64,000 nucleotides of DNA from an uncultured Gammaproteobacteria bacterium. GTDB lineage: Bacteria; Pseudomonadota; Gammaproteobacteria; Steroidobacterales; Foliamicaceae. The stretch covers positions 1,199,191 to 1,263,190 of the forward strand of contig OX639965.1 in the NCBI GenBank assembly GCA_951828235.1, given 5' to 3'. Shown here in pieces: positions 61,866 through 64,000 of the stretch. The position numbers and the translations under genes are program-made. The notes beneath the pieces were generated by a model, which did not search any database, was not told the origin of the DNA, and saw only the letters and a program-made list of their open reading frames with translations. Numbering within the stretch: the stretch's first letter is position 1; each line of letters begins with the position of its first letter.

Positions 61866-62954
61866 ATGATTCAGACCAACAGACGCAAATTCATCCAGCG
61901 GGCGGCCAGCATGGCCGCGGTAGGCACGCTGCCGCTGACCTATGTGAGGCTGGGCAGCAGCGAGCAATCGGCCGGGTTCAGCTTCGCCTTCATTTCCGAC
62001 TCGCACATCCAGCACATCCGCGGCGCCGAGTTTGTCCGCAACTGGGACCGCGGGCTGATACGCGCGGTGGCGGAAACCAATCTCCTGAACCCGAAGCCGG
62101 ATTTCGTGATTTACGGCGGCGACCTGGCCCAGCTGGGAACCAGGCCGGAGCTGGATCACGGCGCGGAACTGCTCTCTGCGCTCAACTGCGACATCTATCC
62201 CATCCTGGGCGAGCACGACTACTACCTCGATCTGGGCGAGTACTGGTCGGATCTGTTCAAGCGCCCGCACTACTACAGCTTCGACCACAAGGGCGTGCAT
62301 TTCGTGCTGCTCAACTCCATCGTGACCAGCGACGAGTGGACGTACGAGCGCTGGCCCACGGCGGAGCAGCGAATGAACGAGATGGCGGGGCTGGACAATG
62401 CGAACGGTTCGCCATTCATAGTCGGCGACGAACAGCGCGAATGGCTGAAGAACGATCTCGCGCAAATGGAAACGAGCACGCCGATCGTGGTGATCTCCCA
62501 CTCGCCGCTGCAGAAGATCTACAAGAGCTGGAATTTCTGGACCGACGACGCCGAGCAGGTGCAGGCCATACTCGCGCCGTTCGACCAAGTCACCGTCCTC
62601 TACGGTCACGTGCATCAGATCCAGTACAACCAGATCGGTAACATCGCCTTCACTTCCGCCATGGCCACCGCCTGGCCCTGGCCCTATCCCGGCAGCTACG
62701 CGCACTCCGAGCAATACTTGCCGGTGCTGACCGTTCCGATGAACCGCGCCGACCCGTTGTTCGCACGCGACGCCACCGGCTGGCAGTTCGTGGACGTGCA
62801 CACCGGTCGCGCCGCGGTTAACTACTACCTTTACGACAATGCGGTGCGGACGGTCGCCTGGAACGCGGAAAACGGACATCCCGAGGACCAACCATTCCAG
62901 GACTCCGTCACAGGTCCCCGGCGAGGCTCCTGCTCACGGGGCCTTGCGGCATAA
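61866..62954 (+). CDS. Tat-exported metallophosphoesterase
   Basis: 362 residues. The N-terminus [20 protein letters not shown] has a twin-arginine signal, so the enzyme should act in the periplasm. Calcineurin-like metal ligands follow in order: [22 protein letters not shown] (in place of GNHD), ISHSPL and the GHVHQIQ motif. The substrate is a phosphoester of unknown kind. It is followed by tRNA-Arg after 22 bases. Confidence 0.86.
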   Translation: MIQTNRRKFIQRAASMAAVGTLPLTYVRLGSSEQSAGFSFAFISDSHIQHIRGAEFVRNWDRGLIRAVAETNLLNPKPDFVIYGGDLAQLGTRPELDHGAELLSALNCDIYPILGEHDYYLDLGEYWSDLFKRPHYYSFDHKGVHFVLLNSIVTSDEWTYERWPTAEQRMNEMAGLDNANGSPFIVGDEQREWLKNDLAQMETSTPIVVISHSPLQKIYKSWNFWTDDAEQVQAILAPFDQVTVLYGHVHQIQYNQIGNIAFTSAMATAWPWPYPGSYAHSEQYLPVLTVPMNRADPLFARDATGWQFVDVHTGRAAVNYYLYDNAVRTVAWNAENGHPEDQPFQDSVTGPRRGSCSRGLAA

Positions 62955-62976
62955 TCCTTCAGACACTTTCCAACGG

Positions 62977-63053
62977 CGCGCTCGTAGCTCAGCTGGATAG
63001 AGCGTCGGTCTCCGGAACCGAAGGTCAGGGGTTCGAATCCCTTCGGGCGCGCC
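62977..63053 (+). tRNA. tRNA-Arg (anticodon CCG)
   Basis: Full cloverleaf: acceptor GCGCTCG/CGGGCGC with one G-T pair, D-arm AGCTCAGCTGGATAGAGC, anticodon loop CTCCGGA (anticodon CCG), T-arm AGGGG TTCGAAT CCCTT, discriminator G and encoded CCA. Very close to the E. coli tRNA-Arg for CGG. A DUF3800 gene begins 124 bases downstream. Confidence 0.96.
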
Positions 63054-63176
63054 AATTCCAACTATTGACGACTGTGCATAAGCGCGGTATGTTTCGCATC
63101 ACGGTCGAGAGGGCTGTGGAGTTCACGGTCCGCTGGGGACAGGTTCCCCACTCGGCTGTTCTTATTCAGGGATTGA

Positions 63177-64000
63177 ATGTACCTTCTCTATATAGACGGT
63201 TCGGGTTCGGTCAAGAACCCGAAAGAGCGCCATTTCATTCTCGGAGGCGTCTCGGTTTTTGAGCGCCAGGTCTTTCACCTGATTAGAGAGTTCGATCGAT
63301 TCGTAGATTCGCTCGGTCTCGGCGCACCGGAAGATATTGAACTCCATGCCAGCGTGATCGCGGCGGGACGAGAGAAACCCTGGAAGGGAGTGCCACGCAA
63401 GAGGCGCCTCGAAATCATCGAAGCCGCCCTGGAAATAGTTCGAGCAAGTCATCGAAGTAACGACTTATTCGCCGTTGCGGTTGACAAGGGGCACCGTGCG
63501 CCTCATGACCCAGTCGAATACGCCTTTGAAGAGATATGCAATCGGTTTAACCTCAGGTTGACCCGTCTCTTTAATCGCGCCGGAAGAAGGTTGGACGAAG
63601 CTCAACGCGGGCTCGTCGTAATGGATAAATCCGACAATTATGAGAGCGCGCTGCAAAGCCTTGCTCGAACCTTTCGAGCACAGGGCACTCGTTGGGGCGA
63701 CCTGCACAACATGTCGGAAGTCCCGATGTTCGTTGATTCAAGGGCGTCACGAATTGTGCAGAATCGCTCGCGCACGCATCTTTCAGTTGCCCTTGGCCTG
63801 CTGTGGGCCTTGATCGCTTCTCAGGCAATGGGCCAATTACGAATAGACCTGTCCGTGCAGAACCGGAAACAGGGATCTGCTGCGCTTCTACAAGCAAGGG
63901 AGGGCGTTTACGGTATCCGAAACAGTATTGCGACGGAGAAAATTCGGGCGGTTCATTGCTCGGAAGGCGGCGATTTGTCCACCGTCCAAGGCAAGTTCGT
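63177..64000 (+). CDS. DUF3800 family protein (3' end outside window)
   Basis: The frame from the ATG at 63177 is open for 274 codons to the right edge. It starts MYLLYIDGSGSVKNPKERHF and has the DUF3800 hallmarks: LHASVIAAGREKPWKGVPRK, LVVMDKSDNYESALQSLART, GTRWGDLHNMSEVPMFVDSR and ASRIVQ. DUF3800 proteins are suspected nucleases common in defence islands; activity is not established. After residue 196 (about 63765), where relatives continue with an ADxxAYA block, the reading is unlike the family, which may mark a frameshift or rearrangement. AT-richer than the backbone and just after tRNA-Arg. Confidence 0.72.
   Translation, partial: MYLLYIDGSGSVKNPKERHFILGGVSVFERQVFHLIREFDRFVDSLGLGAPEDIELHASVIAAGREKPWKGVPRKRRLEIIEAALEIVRASHRSNDLFAVAVDKGHRAPHDPVEYAFEEICNRFNLRLTRLFNRAGRRLDEAQRGLVVMDKSDNYESALQSLARTFRAQGTRWGDLHNMSEVPMFVDSRASRIVQNRSRTHLSVALGLLWALIASQAMGQLRIDLSVQNRKQGSAALLQAREGVYGIRNSIATEKIRAVHCSEGGDLSTVQGKF

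Noticed and set aside
1-64000. CRISPR array or insertion sequences
   Set aside because: No regularly spaced direct repeats, cas genes, transposase genes or IS-type terminal repeats were seen. The only repeated DNA is the short palindromic family.

Overview
The window reads as a GC-rich gammaproteobacterial chromosome. The best pointer is the block rpmB-rpmG / radC / coaBC-dut / pyrE (about 11.5-15.7 kb), which is the classical gammaproteobacterial neighbourhood with a STAS protein added. birA-coaX-tRNA-Thr (about 27-28.7 kb) fits the same group. No species can be named from the sequence alone.

Layout. 0-4.8 kb (minus): a ribonucleotide-reductase-like protein that appears to have lost its catalytic cysteines (it runs off the left edge), a ferredoxin-reductase-type flavoprotein and an SLC13/TrkA_C-type transporter. 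4.8-11.4 kb: an ATP-dependent 5-oxoprolinase, divergent from two tandem sodium/solute symporters. 11.5-15.7 kb: the housekeeping block. 15.7-18.8 kb: an enoyl-CoA hydratase and a fused aminobenzoyl-CoA monooxygenase/reductase. 18.9-23.8 kb: a co-directional run of five genes (Tat-type amine oxidase, DUF1015, a free-standing PCP_red domain, DUF1838, MDR oxidoreductase).

23.9-26.9 kb is an AT-richer accessory cassette (unknown protein, helix-turn-helix protein, TIGR04255 protein) lying against the 3' end of a tRNA-Met gene. It is the best candidate here for a little-described system. 27-38.5 kb is backbone: tRNA-Thr, coaX, birA, plsY, two GSTs, a MacAB-like export system split in two by a queuosine-precursor transporter, a radical SAM protein and a steroid 5-alpha-reductase-like membrane protein.

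38.5-47.3 kb is a complete SspABCD-SspE type DNA phosphorothioation defence island: cysteine desulfurase divergent from DUF4007 protein, large ATPase, ATP-pyrophosphatase/PAPS-reductase-like protein and a DUF262/DUF1524 effector. Its right edge abuts toxin-antitoxin debris: an intact antitoxin next to a truncated PIN toxin, and a lone second antitoxin. 48.3-63 kb returns to backbone: putA, comF, an SDR, a DUF1295 protein, an MFS-acyltransferase fusion, a bioC-like methyltransferase, modABC, a mercuric-reductase-like flavoprotein, a radical SAM protein, a metallophosphoesterase and tRNA-Arg. A DUF3800 gene after tRNA-Arg runs off the right edge.

A family of short GC-rich palindromic repeats is scattered through the intergenic regions (copies near 15.0, 35.3, 36.5, 52.9 and 53.85 kb). 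One copy sits in frame inside birA. All assignments come from reading the sequence by eye; no database search was run.
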